Source: Oscillospiraceae bacterium (GTDB lineage Bacteria > Bacillota > Clostridia > Oscillospirales > Ruminococcaceae). From it: DNA of 43,772 nucleotides. The stretch lies in assembly GCA_029067895.1 (NCBI GenBank), contig JAIEDQ010000200.1:1-43772 (forward strand), given 5' to 3'. Below, one piece after another: positions 26,377 through 36,753 of this stretch (positions are counted from its first letter, which is position 1; every line of letters starts with the position of its first letter). The translations under genes were made by a program, and so were the position numbers. The notes under the pieces were generated by a model. It was not told where the DNA came from. It did not search any database and saw only the letters and a list, made by a program, of their open reading frames with translations.

Positions 26377-29091
26377 TTATTCAGTTCTGAGCGCGGCAAC
26401 AGGGTCTTTCTTAGCCGCAACGCCCGACGGGATAAGTCCCGCAATAAGGGTGAGTATCATGCTTATCACCACAAGAGCCGTTCCTCCCACGGCGGGCAGA
26501 CTGCAAAGATTTTTAACGTCCGTCAGATATTCGATAATAATATTTATCGGAATGTTCAGCAGAAGCGTTACGATTATTCCCAACGCTCCCGACGTAAAGC
26601 CGATAATAAGGGTCTCGGCGTTGAACACGCGGGAAATATCCTTTTTGGACGCTCCTATCGCGCGAAGTATACCGATCTCCTTTGTACGCTCCAGTACCGA
26701 AATGTAGGTGATTATTCCTATCATTATGGAGGACACCACAAGGGATATCGCCACAAATGCTATCAGGATATAGCTTATGGCGTTGATGATGGTGGTAACA
26801 CTGCTCATCATAATTCCCATAATGTCGGTGTACTGAATGCACAGGTCGTCCTCGCCCGCGTCGGTCTTGCGCTGATTGTAGTCGTCGATTATGTCGGTGA
26901 TAAATTCCTTGGACTCGAAGTCAATGGGGTAAATATTTATTGAGCTTGGATTGTCCAGATCGGACACGCCCATGATCGAAAGGTTCTCCTCATAGGTAGA
27001 CCTTGAAACGGTTGGAGCGCTGCTTTCCTCGGTCTCTGCGGCAGCAGTCAAACCAAGCTGTTCACCGAAGGAAGCCGCTATCTGATCGTCGGGCATACCC
27101 ATCTGCTGTGCGCCCATGATCTGTTCCATCATCATTACCTGAGTTTCGGGATCGAGTGTTGCAAGATATGCCTGCAAATCCTCCATAGTCATGGCAGGAG
27201 CTTCGCTCTCCGCTTCCGGTTCTTCCGTTTCGTCAGCGTCAACAGTGTTTGCAAAGGGAAGTCCCGTGAACACGTCGGTGTCGGGATCGTCCTTTTGTGC
27301 CTTGACGATATCGCTGTCGTTCACCTTATTGATAAGGTGTGTCATAAGCTCGGACTTGTAGCCAATAGAGCCTATCTCGTTTGCCGCCGCAGTGCTGTCC
27401 GCGGGACGGATAATTCCCACTATTTCGATATCCTCGGCATTGTCTATCTGCTTTGTCATAAAGTTGTCATCGCTGCTTTTGTCAACCCAAATGCCGTCCT
27501 CCTCGGCGTAGTAGTCGGTGTTTACAAACAGCTTGAATTTAAGTCCAAGAAGCTGCTCAAAGTCAATGGATTCCAGCGTGTTTATATTTTCCACGGTCTC
27601 GCCCTCTATAGTGCGCTGTACCGCGTCGGTAAGCTCGCTGTTGTCAAGTATTCCCAGACTGTAGAGAGTGTAGTCCGTTACCTGATTGTATTTGTTTACG
27701 ATAAGCACCACTTCGTTTGAGCTTTCGGGCATATGTCCCGCAAGAATTTCGTACTGGGAGTCCAGAATTTCCTGCTTGGAGATAAGCTCCCTCCAGATGG
27801 TGAACATACCCGACATCATGGTGTTTTCGTACATCTGAGTCATTTGGGTCATATGGGTCAAGCCCATGCTGTCGTAAACAGCGGTAGGGTTTACGCGGTA
27901 CGGACCGTCGGAGGTGTCCGCCTTGTAGATGGTCAGCGGAGTGCTGTAGCTGTACTTGATATCGCTGACAAGATTTTGTATATCGCTTTCGCCGCTTTCA
28001 AGGAACGTCTTGAAAGTTTTCAGATCGTTTGCGGCGATCTCCGCGAACATGGCTTCCATCATTGTGGTCATAACGTTCTGCGGGTAGATCTTGCCTTCCT
28101 CGAAGTCCTCGCCGTTTGCCTGAGCCATATTCATCATTGTTGTCATCATTGTTGTCATGTCTATGGACGTGCTTTCTATCGTCAGCGGATAGCTTGAAAG
28201 AGTGTCCTCCTGAACGCGGTCAATGTAGTCCTGCGCGCCGCTCGAAAGGGACATTATCAGCGCGATTCCGATTATGCCGATAGAGCCCGCAAAGGCTGTC
28301 ATAAAGGTGCGTCCCTTTTTGGTCATAAGGTTGTTGAGGGACAAAGCCATCGCCGTAAAAAACGACATGGAGGTCTTTCTTCCCGCGGATTTTTCCTCCG
28401 CCTCGGCAGCACCGTCAAAGGGGTTGGAATCGCTTTTTACCTCGCCGTCCAAAAGACGGATTATCCTTGTGGAATACTGCTCCGCAAGGTCGGGGTTGTG
28501 GGTTACCATAATGATAAGCTTATCCTTTGCGATCTCCTTGAGAAGCTCCATTATCTGGACGCTTGTCTCGGAGTCCAGCGCGCCCGTAGGCTCGTCTGCA
28601 AGAATGATATCGGGTTCGTTCACAAGCGCTCTCGCGATAGCAACACGCTGCATCTGTCCGCCGGACATCTGGTTCGGCTTTTTAGTAAGCTGATCGCCAA
28701 GTCCCACCTTTTCGAGAGCCTCAGTAGCGCGCTTGCGGCGTTCCGCTTTGGATACGCCCGACAGGGTAAGCGCAAGCTCCACGTTGGACAAAACCGTCTG
28801 GTGGGGAATAAGGTTGTAGCTCTGGAAAACAAATCCCACAGAATGATTGCGGTATGTATCCCAGTCTCTGTCCTTGTACTGCTTGGTTGATCTTCCGTTG
28901 ATAATAAGGTCGCCGCTTGTGTACTGGTCAAGACCGCCTATAATGTTGAGCAGGGTGGTCTTTCCGCAGCCCGAGGGACCCAGCACCGACACAAATTCGT
29001 TCTCGCGGAACTTCACGGAAACTCCTCTGAGCGCGCGGATATCCGTGCCGCCCACGGAGTAATTTTTCACTATGTTGTTAAGTTCAAGCAT
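26377..29091 (-). CDS. ABC transporter with fused ATPase and FtsX/MacB-type permease
   Basis: Walker [10 protein letters not shown], signature [15 protein letters not shown], Walker [14 protein letters not shown]-terminal FtsX-like TMs [23 protein letters not shown]. Confidence 0.93.
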   Translation of the reverse strand: MLELNNIVKNYSVGGTDIRALRGVSVKFRENEFVSVLGPSGCGKTTLLNIIGGLDQYTSGDLIINGRSTKQYKDRDWDTYRNHSVGFVFQSYNLIPHQTVLSNVELALTLSGVSKAERRKRATEALEKVGLGDQLTKKPNQMSGGQMQRVAIARALVNEPDIILADEPTGALDSETSVQIMELLKEIAKDKLIIMVTHNPDLAEQYSTRIIRLLDGEVKSDSNPFDGAAEAEEKSAGRKTSMSFFTAMALSLNNLMTKKGRTFMTAFAGSIGIIGIALIMSLSSGAQDYIDRVQEDTLSSYPLTIESTSIDMTTMMTTMMNMAQANGEDFEEGKIYPQNVMTTMMEAMFAEIAANDLKTFKTFLESGESDIQNLVSDIKYSYSTPLTIYKADTSDGPYRVNPTAVYDSMGLTHMTQMTQMYENTMMSGMFTIWRELISKQEILDSQYEILAGHMPESSNEVVLIVNKYNQVTDYTLYSLGILDNSELTDAVQRTIEGETVENINTLESIDFEQLLGLKFKLFVNTDYYAEEDGIWVDKSSDDNFMTKQIDNAEDIEIVGIIRPADSTAAANEIGSIGYKSELMTHLINKVNDSDIVKAQKDDPDTDVFTGLPFANTVDADETEEPEAESEAPAMTMEDLQAYLATLDPETQVMMMEQIMGAQQMGMPDDQIAASFGEQLGLTAAAETEESSAPTVSRSTYEENLSIMGVSDLDNPSSINIYPIDFESKEFITDIIDDYNQRKTDAGEDDLCIQYTDIMGIMMSSVTTIINAISYILIAFVAISLVVSSIMIGIITYISVLERTKEIGILRAIGASKKDISRVFNAETLIIGFTSGALGIIVTLLLNIPINIIIEYLTDVKNLCSLPAVGGTALVVISMILTLIAGLIPSGVAAKKDPVAALRTE

Positions 29092-29212
29092 TAAAACTAT
29101 CCTTTCACTTTGATTTTACAGTCATATAAAAGTATACTGGAAAATATCCGCTATTTTTTTACTATATCATTAACAATATGTAAACATAACAATGTTAAAC
29201 AAATTTAGCCGG

Positions 29213-29929
29213 TTACATAAAGTACCCCAATATAACCGCAAATATCAGCGCGGGAAGCATATTTCCCACTTTAACGGTCTTTCCGAAAAGCAGATTTACC
29301 CCCACCACGGCTATCAGAATGTTTCCTATGTAGGAGAGATTTCCGATTACCTCGTCGGTGAAAAATGGCGCGGCAAATCCCGCAAGCAGGGTTATCGCAC
29401 CCTGATACAGAAAAAGCGGTACAGCCGCAAAAAGCACACCCACGCCGAGAGATGCGGCAAAAACCATGGATATCATAGCGTCCAGAACAGCCTTTGCAAA
29501 AAGGGTGGAGGGATCGTGATTTATGCCGTCCTGAAGCGCGCCCACCACAGCCATTGCCCCGACGCATATCACCAGCGCGTTCGTGACGAAGCCCTGCACG
29601 AAAAGATTATCCCCCTCCGCGCGGACAAGCTTTTTCAGCTTCTCGCCGAGGGTCTCCATTCTGTCCTCGATTTTAAGAAGCTCTCCCGCAATAATACCAA
29701 GCGTCAGGGACAGTATCATAAGCATTGTCCCGCGGGTCTGGAGAGCTCCGTCCTTTAGCTCCAGCAAGCCGGGCATTGCACCAGCCGCGCCGAGAAAAAT
29801 CACCGCGACGCCAAGCGTTTTCATAAGCGAATCGCGGAAGTCCTCTTTAAGTCCTTTCTTTATGATCATACCCGCTCCTCCGCCTATGACTACGGCGGCA
29901 GCGTTCACAACAGTGCCGAGCATTATCAT
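29213..29929 (-). CDS. DUF554 family membrane protein
   Basis: MIMLGTVVNAAAVVIGGGAGMIIKKGL; FVQGFVTNALVICVGAMAVVGALQDGINHDPSTLFAKAVLDAM. Confidence 0.88.
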   Translation of the reverse strand: MIMLGTVVNAAAVVIGGGAGMIIKKGLKEDFRDSLMKTLGVAVIFLGAAGAMPGLLELKDGALQTRGTMLMILSLTLGIIAGELLKIEDRMETLGEKLKKLVRAEGDNLFVQGFVTNALVICVGAMAVVGALQDGINHDPSTLFAKAVLDAMISMVFAASLGVGVLFAAVPLFLYQGAITLLAGFAAPFFTDEVIGNLSYIGNILIAVVGVNLLFGKTVKVGNMLPALIFAVILGYFM

Positions 29930-29966
29930 TTTTACAGCTCCTTTTATTTTCGGTGTAAAAAATCCG

Positions 29967-29991
29967 TAGGGGCGGAACAAGTCCGCCCCTA
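29967..29991. repeat. GC-rich hairpin, terminator-like on the minus strand
   Basis: TAGGGGCGGA (29967-29976) / TCCGCCCCTA (29982-29991), T-run on minus strand. Confidence 0.65.
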
Positions 29992-30071
29992 TAGGAAATT
30001 GCTGTATAAAATTATAGCACCGATAAATGCACAAATCATTTTCTTTTTATTAATAATATTCTGTATCTGTA

Positions 30072-31376
30072 CTACCTGTACTGCTCCGAAAGATAGAGCG
30101 ACACCCTGTTCTGAATGTTCCCGCAGACCTCCTCAAGGGTTTTTGACCCGTCGAAATAATCGGAGATCTCCTCGTTCAGAATGTCGTTAACCGCGCTGTC
30201 AAAACGGTTTTCCGCACCGTTTATTGAGCGTATCACTCGGTAGGTCTCCCTGATGAAAGCCTCCCGTGCATTTTCGTCAAAGCTGTCGTACATCGAAAAC
30301 GTACCGTCGTAGTACTGCTCCGCCATATAGCGGAGTACCTCCTCGTTCGTCGGCAGACATACTCCTTTCGTCGTAAAAGTATTCTCGTCCTTGTAGGCTT
30401 CATAGGACGTGGCGTAGTCTATGAAATCATACGCTTCTTCCGAACCCTTGAAAACCGAAAAACTCAGCACAGGCAGGACGGTTACGGAATTTTCTTTGCC
30501 GGAGGGCAGACCCACGAATTTTACTTCTTCTCCAACATATTCTGTCGTAAGATACTCAAAATTCCATAAGCCGGTGTATGAGGTCGGCATCACCAGCGCG
30601 TCGCCGTTATGGAACATATCGTAGAAATTTCCGTCGGGAGCGATCCTCAGCGCAGCGTCAATGCACTGCTTCCTGAATGTCATATATTCCTTGAATTCCT
30701 CGCTTTCAAAACTGCACGTTCCGCTGCCGTAGTCAATAAAGTTGTCGCACACATAAGGCGTAAAACTTTCCGCATCATAGAAATGGATGGAAATGTCCAC
30801 AGGCACGGAATAGCCAAGCTCCCTGCTTTTTTCAATGATATGCTCAAAGGAGGTGTCCTTGTCGTCTCCCCAGTCCTTCGCCCTTACCATCGAAGCCACA
30901 AACATAAAATCGTAAGGCATTTCGTACAGCTTTCCGTCCACCTCCATAGCTTCAAGTACAGACTGTACATACCTGTCCCGCAAGCCGTTTCCGTCGATAA
31001 ATTCGTTCAGGTCGCACAGCAGACCCTTTCCGTACAGAGGCGAGGAGTCCACCCAGTTGCAGACCTCGCTTTTGTAGAGCAGGTCGGGCTGTCTGCCGCT
31101 CATTATCTCCAGCAGAAGATTTTCGCCGCTTTCGTAGTACTTGTCCTTGATTACATATTTTTCGCTTTGTTTGTTAAATTCGACAATAAGCCTGTTCATC
31201 TCGCCTTTTAGGACGCCCGCATAGTAGGTGTCCCCCTCGTCGGCGGGACGGGCTATGTAGAGGATAGTCCTGCCGTCCTCGTCAAGCTCTCTTTGCGGCT
31301 GCTTTCCGCAGGAGGACAGCATTGCCGCCGCAAAACATACCGCCGCCGAAATAATTATTTTTATGTATCTCCGCAT
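30072..31376 (-). CDS. Extracellular solute-binding lipoprotein (ABC sugar type)
   Basis: Signal peptide with lipobox LSSC; MNRLIVEFNKQSEKYVIKDKYYESGENLLLEIMSGRQPDLLY...YEMPYDF...; start trimmed to MRRYIKI. Confidence 0.82.
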   Translation of the reverse strand: MRRYIKIIISAAVCFAAAMLSSCGKQPQRELDEDGRTILYIARPADEGDTYYAGVLKGEMNRLIVEFNKQSEKYVIKDKYYESGENLLLEIMSGRQPDLLYKSEVCNWVDSSPLYGKGLLCDLNEFIDGNGLRDRYVQSVLEAMEVDGKLYEMPYDFMFVASMVRAKDWGDDKDTSFEHIIEKSRELGYSVPVDISIHFYDAESFTPYVCDNFIDYGSGTCSFESEEFKEYMTFRKQCIDAALRIAPDGNFYDMFHNGDALVMPTSYTGLWNFEYLTTEYVGEEVKFVGLPSGKENSVTVLPVLSFSVFKGSEEAYDFIDYATSYEAYKDENTFTTKGVCLPTNEEVLRYMAEQYYDGTFSMYDSFDENAREAFIRETYRVIRSINGAENRFDSAVNDILNEEISDYFDGSKTLEEVCGNIQNRVSLYLSEQYR

Positions 31377-31439
31377 ACTTATCGCTCCTTTTAATGTTCC
31401 TTTAAAGAAACACACCGCAGAGAGCCAAAAGGTTGCATT

Positions 31440-31480
31440 GAAAACAAAAAATGTCCCCCGCCTTGAGAGCAGGGGACATC
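31440..31480 (-). terminator. Intrinsic terminator for the 31486-36344 operon
   Basis: On minus strand ATGTCCCC ... GGGGACAT followed by TTTTTTG. Confidence 0.8.
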
Positions 31481-31485
31481 ATAGG

Positions 31486-34113
31486 TCATAAAATACAGTA
31501 AATAAATTTCAGCCTGAATTTGCCGAGCCTTGAAAGCTTTGCGCAGAAACGCTTCGCCAGACTGTTCACTGCAAGCCGCATTTCGTTGGCTTCGTTTCGG
31601 GTAAGGCTTTCTCCGCCGAAGGACGCTTTCAGGGCGCAGCCGATAATAAATTCCGCAGTGCCGTCCGCAAGCATTTCCGAACGCTCCGAAAGAAATTTCG
31701 CATACTCCCCGAAATCCATGTCGCCCTGTTCGGGAAGCTCCATAAGCCGCAGCAGCTTTCCGAAACGTCTGTAGTCGTCGATAGCCGCAGCCCTTGCGCT
31801 GTTCAGAGCCGTCCTGCGGCGTTTTGCGGCAGCGGCGTTCCTGCGGAGGATAAACGCCGCGGGTACAATAATAACGACCGCCGCCAGAATAACAAGCCAT
31901 GTAAGGTCGTACAGAACGTCCACCTTTTCTTCGCCCTTTATTCCGAAAACGGCAAAGCCGACGGTGGGTCTGCGGTTATCCTCCGTGCCGGCGGGAGGAG
32001 GGGGAGCGGGCTTTTGGGTAACGGTGGTCTCCGCGGCTTCGGTTTCCTGTACCGAAGTTTCCGGCACAGCCGTAACAGTGACAGCCGTGGTCTGGGCAGC
32101 CTCGTTCGGCGACGGTGCGACTTCTTCGCCTGTCTCGTCGGGCTGGGTCTCTTCCGTATTTTCGGAAAGCTCGGTCTCGGACTCGGTTTCCGTCTCCGGC
32201 TCGGAGACGGTGGTCTCCGTAGGTATAGCCGTGCGGACGTTTCCGTATCCCGAGGTGAACTCAACGGGATACCAGCCGAAGCCGTCAAGATATATCTCCG
32301 CCCATGCGTGACCCCGCAGGTCGGAAACATTTACCGACGCGGAAGTCCCCACCGCCGTTCCGCGGGGGAAGTCCGCGGGCTTTATTACGTAGCCCTCCGC
32401 GTATCTTGCGGGTATTCCCGCGTAGCGGCACATTATGACCGCCGTCGTAGCAAAATGTGAACAGCTTCCCTCGCGGGTATCAAGGAAATGCTGAACAAAA
32501 TCCTTTCCCGCAGGAAGCTTTCCCGCAGTAAGGCTGTATTCGCAGTTGTCTCTGAGCCACTTTTTTATAAAGTACAGCTTTCGGCTGAGGACGGTCATTT
32601 CGTCAAGAGTGCTTTTGCCTGTTTTTATCTCCTCGGCTGTGATGTAGCTGTAGTAGCTCTCGTCAAAAATTTCTGCGGGCGAAAAGCTTTCGGGAATGTC
32701 CAGATAGTTTGCGTACACAAAGTTTCTGTAGGCAGCCTCGTCCTCGGAAAGAACGGTGGGCGTGGACCATTTCATACGGAAAATATTCTGATATCCGTAA
32801 TAGTCTCCCGGGTCGTAAAACTGTCCGATATACGACTTGGAGGAGCCGCCGAAGCCGCTTGAGTTTTTCTTGTATCTTGAAACGCTTTCGGGAACAAGAT
32901 TGTAGGGCATATAAAGATAGTTGGTGTTTGCGGCGACGTTTTTCACGGAAAAATTATACCGCGGTATTTCGGTGCGGGTGTATTTGAGATTGTAGCCGTC
33001 CAGAAGCAGAGGGGAAAGTCCGTCCGTGGAAAAGGATTCGGTTATGCTGTCCAGCTGTCTCTGCTTTGCGGAGGGGAACTGCTCCCAGCTTCTGCCCGTA
33101 TAGACCGAGCCCACAAATCCGCGCAGATAGACGGTCTCCTCGGATTTGGGAATAGTTACCTCCAGCACGGTTTTTCCGTCAAAGGATATCTCGTCAAATT
33201 CGCCCAGCTTTCCGTGGTTTATCGCTCCCGTGGGGGCGACGTTTCTGGTGGCAACGATAACGATCTCGTCGATGATCTGCTGTACGCCTCCGCCGCTGAT
33301 GTAGTCCACAGCCTCGTCGTACATGATATTCAGCTTTTCGGGACGCTCATAGCCCAGCTTTTTGGATAATCCCGGCAGCGCCGCTATGCACAGCGCGGCT
33401 ATCACCGCCGTACAGAAGCCGCAGTAGGTGGAATATTTCTTGCAGCGCGGGTCGGAGATAGCTTCAGCCGCGTTGGATTCCAGAGCGAACATAGCCGTCC
33501 AGCAGACAACCACCGCAAAGAACGCGGCTAAGTTCGGTTCGAGACCGTACACAAGCACGGCAAACACGGGCATACAGGTAGAAATGCATACCCCCGAAGC
33601 CGAGTTGCTTCGCACCGTCGAATGGCAGGCAAACGCGCACATAACGCAGTCCGCAAAAAGCGAAAACGCGCGGATATGATATTCCGCAAGCTCAGGCTCG
33701 ATTATCGTTATAAACGGTTTGGAGTGGAATTCCTCCCGTATCGTCGAGAAAAACAGGTTGATATAAGAAGCAAAGCCCGCGCAGATGTCGTACCTGAAAA
33801 TATAAGTGCCAATTATCAGCGCAGCCGCCGCAAGCAGCGATACTATGCGGAAAAGCTTTTCCTTAAGGCTGAAAATAAATGTGAATACCAGACACAGCAC
33901 TGTTGCCGCCGCCGCGGTAAGGGACAGGCTCATTCCCGGATTGAGACAGGAAAGGAACGTCATAGCCGAGCCGATACAGCCGCATAATGCCAGTATGAAT
34001 TTTATAACGATCGGAGCGAAGTCCGAGAGGACGGCAAATTTTGTTCCGCCAAGCTTTTTGTCCGCGTGTATGCTTGCCGATATCACGGCTGAGGGACGGC
34101 GTTCCGCTTTCAT
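31486..34113 (-). CDS. TgpA-like membrane protein with transglutaminase domain
   Basis: N-terminal TM cluster; EGSCSHFATTAVIMCRYAGIPARYAEGYVI and GHAWAEIYLDGFGWYPVEFTSGYG; C-terminal TM and DUF4129-like tail. Confidence 0.9.
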   Translation of the reverse strand: MKAERRPSAVISASIHADKKLGGTKFAVLSDFAPIVIKFILALCGCIGSAMTFLSCLNPGMSLSLTAAAATVLCLVFTFIFSLKEKLFRIVSLLAAAALIIGTYIFRYDICAGFASYINLFFSTIREEFHSKPFITIIEPELAEYHIRAFSLFADCVMCAFACHSTVRSNSASGVCISTCMPVFAVLVYGLEPNLAAFFAVVVCWTAMFALESNAAEAISDPRCKKYSTYCGFCTAVIAALCIAALPGLSKKLGYERPEKLNIMYDEAVDYISGGGVQQIIDEIVIVATRNVAPTGAINHGKLGEFDEISFDGKTVLEVTIPKSEETVYLRGFVGSVYTGRSWEQFPSAKQRQLDSITESFSTDGLSPLLLDGYNLKYTRTEIPRYNFSVKNVAANTNYLYMPYNLVPESVSRYKKNSSGFGGSSKSYIGQFYDPGDYYGYQNIFRMKWSTPTVLSEDEAAYRNFVYANYLDIPESFSPAEIFDESYYSYITAEEIKTGKSTLDEMTVLSRKLYFIKKWLRDNCEYSLTAGKLPAGKDFVQHFLDTREGSCSHFATTAVIMCRYAGIPARYAEGYVIKPADFPRGTAVGTSASVNVSDLRGHAWAEIYLDGFGWYPVEFTSGYGNVRTAIPTETTVSEPETETESETELSENTEETQPDETGEEVAPSPNEAAQTTAVTVTAVPETSVQETEAAETTVTQKPAPPPPAGTEDNRRPTVGFAVFGIKGEEKVDVLYDLTWLVILAAVVIIVPAAFILRRNAAAAKRRRTALNSARAAAIDDYRRFGKLLRLMELPEQGDMDFGEYAKFLSERSEMLADGTAEFIIGCALKASFGGESLTRNEANEMRLAVNSLAKRFCAKLSRLGKFRLKFIYCIL

Positions 34114-34151
34114 GACTGCGCTCCTTTCTTTTGGTATTTTATGCGGGACTG

Positions 34152-35360
34152 CTACTGCGCGGCGTCGGTACCGCCAAGGTAGCCGAAGTCGTCCGAGCTG
34201 AGCTTTTCAGCGTCGGCGTAGATAAATTCCGTTTCGGAGGACTCCTTGTCCGTCTCCTCGTCAAGGGAGCGGGGAGAGGTGCATATCACGGTCAGGCGGG
34301 CTTCTCCGCAGACGGAGGAAAGCTCGTCCGCATAGGCTCCGCCGTCACGCTCAGAAACAGCTATAACCCTTGAAAAGCCGCTGTTGATAATATAGGCGCT
34401 GTCGGAAATTTCAATAATATAGGCGATACTGCTTGTCCATTCAAGCTCCTTTATGCTTCTGGAAACCCCCGCGGCTTCGGCGTAAAGCGCGTCCGCGTCG
34501 GAAATCTCGGCGGTGCGCAGACCGTAGCCCATGCATGGCAGCGCAAGAGTATGCGCGACCCCTCTTTCCGCAAGAGAGCAGGAAAGCGAGAACGCCGCGT
34601 CGAGAACTCTGTCCGCGCCCTCCGCGGAACGGCAGCTTCCAGTGTCGGCGGCTATCAGCAGCCTGCTTCCCACGGGCTTTGAAAGCTCTCTGACGATAAA
34701 ATTCTCACTTCTGCCGCTTAGCTTCCAGTGTATCAGATTATGCCTGTCCCCGTCTCGGTACTCTCTGAGCATGAATATTTCCGAGGGGTCGTCCCCGGGT
34801 TTTTCGCGGGAAAAAACATTGCTTTCCGCGCTGTATACGTAATTGCTCTCAATAGCCGCCGATATCGGCAGAACTGCGGGCAGAACGGTTATCTGCGTGC
34901 TGAAGCCGATCTTTTTCCGCACCGCCGTCAAGCCCATAAGGTCGCGCAGACGTACGCTTTTTATTGAGACCGATACCGCGCCGCAGTGTTTTGGCAGGAA
35001 ATTCAGCGAAACCGTTTCGCTTGTCCGTCCGCCCAGAGGGACAGCCGCCGTATGGATAAAAGGCAGCTCCTCCTCAAAAGGCGCGGACACCTTGTAGCGT
35101 ATCTTTACCGAGCAGGAGGACACGGGCAGAGGCGAGCGATTGTACACGCTTATCTTTACCGACGCGGCTTTTCCCCGCTCCGTGACGGGAGAGTCGCAGT
35201 ACACCCTTATTTTAAGGAATGCCGCGCCGACCGCGAGAATGATGTGCAGGATTATCGGCAGCGCAATCAGAAATGCAAGCAGATAAAAGGAAAGGTCGCC
35301 CTTGTAAAGCACATAGAAAACCGCCGAGAACACGGTTATTATAGTATAAACGAACCTCAT
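34152..35360 (-). CDS. DUF58 domain protein
   Basis: EPGDDPSEIFMLREYRDGDRHNLIHWKLSGRSENFIVRELSKP. Confidence 0.92.
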   Translation of the reverse strand: MRFVYTIITVFSAVFYVLYKGDLSFYLLAFLIALPIILHIILAVGAAFLKIRVYCDSPVTERGKAASVKISVYNRSPLPVSSCSVKIRYKVSAPFEEELPFIHTAAVPLGGRTSETVSLNFLPKHCGAVSVSIKSVRLRDLMGLTAVRKKIGFSTQITVLPAVLPISAAIESNYVYSAESNVFSREKPGDDPSEIFMLREYRDGDRHNLIHWKLSGRSENFIVRELSKPVGSRLLIAADTGSCRSAEGADRVLDAAFSLSCSLAERGVAHTLALPCMGYGLRTAEISDADALYAEAAGVSRSIKELEWTSSIAYIIEISDSAYIINSGFSRVIAVSERDGGAYADELSSVCGEARLTVICTSPRSLDEETDKESSETEFIYADAEKLSSDDFGYLGGTDAAQ

Positions 35361-35384
35361 TTTAGTTCCTTTCGGGCAGATTTT

Positions 35385-36344
35385 TCAGCGTATTGACGGC
35401 GCGGGGATACGTGCGCTTATGTCCCGAAGAACGTCCGATACGGACGCTCCCGCGGCTTTCGCCTTTGCGCTCAGGATAATACGGTGTTCGGCGACGTCTC
35501 TCAGGATATACTTCACGTCGTCGGGAATGACGTAGCTTCGTCCCCGCATAAGAGCGGCGGCTCTTGCCATTGAGGTGAGAGCAACCGTGCCGCGGGGGCT
35601 TAGGCCAAGCTTTACCTGCGGGTGAGTACGGGTCGCCGCCGCAATGGAGGCGAGATATTTGTACACCCTGTCGTCAATAAAGACCTCCTCGGCGGCGCTT
35701 ATCAGCATAAGCACGTCCTTTGCCTCGGCGGCGGGGACTATTGTGTCCGCAGTCTTTGCCGAGCCTTTGGATTTCAGTATCGCTATCTCGCTTTCCAGAT
35801 CGGGGTATCCCATGGTGAGTCTGACGATAAATCTGTCAAGCTGGGAATCGGGCAGCATCTGAGTACCCACCGAGCCGATAGGGTTCTGGGTGGCGATAAC
35901 CACAAAGGGCTTTGGGAGCGGGTGGGTAACGCCGTCCACCGTGACCGAGCCCTCCTCCATAGCTTCGAGGAGCGCGCTCTGGGTCTTGCTGGAGGTACGG
36001 TTTATCTCGTCCGCAAGAAAAAGGCTGCACAGAGCCGCGCCCGGCTTGTAGTCAAAGCTGTCGGTGCGCTTGTTGTACACCGTAAAGCCCGTAACGTCGG
36101 CGGGAAGCACATCGGGGGTAAACTGCATACGCTTGTAGTCCAGGGACATAGCCTTTGAAAACGCAAGGGCAAGGGTGGTCTTTCCTACGCCGGGGATATC
36201 GTCCAGCAGGATATGTCCCCCCGCGATTATCGCCAGCAGGGTCTTGACGATTATTTCGTCCTTGCCGATAACGGCTTTTTTCACTTCGTCTGTAATTCCC
36301 TTGGCAATGGGAATGATTTCATTTTTTATTTCCTGATCCGTCAT
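35385..36344 (-). CDS. MoxR-family AAA+ ATPase
   Basis: HILLDDIPGVGKTTLALAFSKAM, LFLADEINRTSSKTQSALLEAMEEG, ATQNPIGSVGTQMLPDSQLDRF; start at MTDQ with GAGGT upstream. Confidence 0.93.
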   Translation of the reverse strand: MTDQEIKNEIIPIAKGITDEVKKAVIGKDEIIVKTLLAIIAGGHILLDDIPGVGKTTLALAFSKAMSLDYKRMQFTPDVLPADVTGFTVYNKRTDSFDYKPGAALCSLFLADEINRTSSKTQSALLEAMEEGSVTVDGVTHPLPKPFVVIATQNPIGSVGTQMLPDSQLDRFIVRLTMGYPDLESEIAILKSKGSAKTADTIVPAAEAKDVLMLISAAEEVFIDDRVYKYLASIAAATRTHPQVKLGLSPRGTVALTSMARAAALMRGRSYVIPDDVKYILRDVAEHRIILSAKAKAAGASVSDVLRDISARIPAPSIR

Positions 36345-36544
36345 AATTTTACCTCTCAAAAATTAGTAAGCACAATATAAATACAGTATAGCACATTTTG
36401 AGTAAAAATACAAATTACAATTTGGTTAAAGAGATTTTTTGGGTGAGAAGTGTTTTGGGCGGTAAATTTTGATTTAGCGGGGTACGTTTTGTAGGGGCGG
36501 GAGCAAGTCTCACTTTACAAAAATAAAATAAATCGGGCAACAAA

Positions 36545-36670
36545 CAAATCTACCTGCCCCCTTGAGGGGGCAAAACATAATTAATAGTCTGAACATTCTA
36601 CGCAGGGGGTGACTCAGCCCGCGGGGGCTCCCCGCCTAAATCAAAATTTATCCCGTCAAAACCGATTTCC
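36545..36670. repeat. Interspersed intergenic repeat, copy B
   Basis: CAAATCTACCTGCCCCCTTGAGGGGGCA...AATTAATAGTCTGAACATTCTACGCAGGGG...GCCCGCGGGGGCTCCCCGCC...AAAACCGATTTCC; matches 17093-17216. Confidence 0.85.
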
Positions 36671-36691
36671 GCAGCACGGCGCAGGTTGGTC

Positions 36692-36720
36692 TTGAATTTC
36701 AATCTTATGTATGGTATAAT
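36692..36720 (+). promoter_or_regulatory. Sigma-A promoter upstream of GH43 gene
   Basis: TTGAAT (36692-36697), 17-bp spacer, TATAAT (36715-36720). Confidence 0.75.
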
Positions 36721-36753
36721 ATATGCATATGTTCAGGAAAGGAATGGTCGCAA

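Noticed and set aside
32014-32460. Overlapping ORFs opposite and in other frames of the Pro/Thr/Glu-rich linker of the TgpA-like protein
   Set aside because: Low-complexity linker (TETESETELSENTEETQPDET) produces open frames on all sides
31486-36344. MoxR-DUF58-transglutaminase cluster as a novel system
   Set aside because: Common, widely conserved gene arrangement; ordinary despite unclear function
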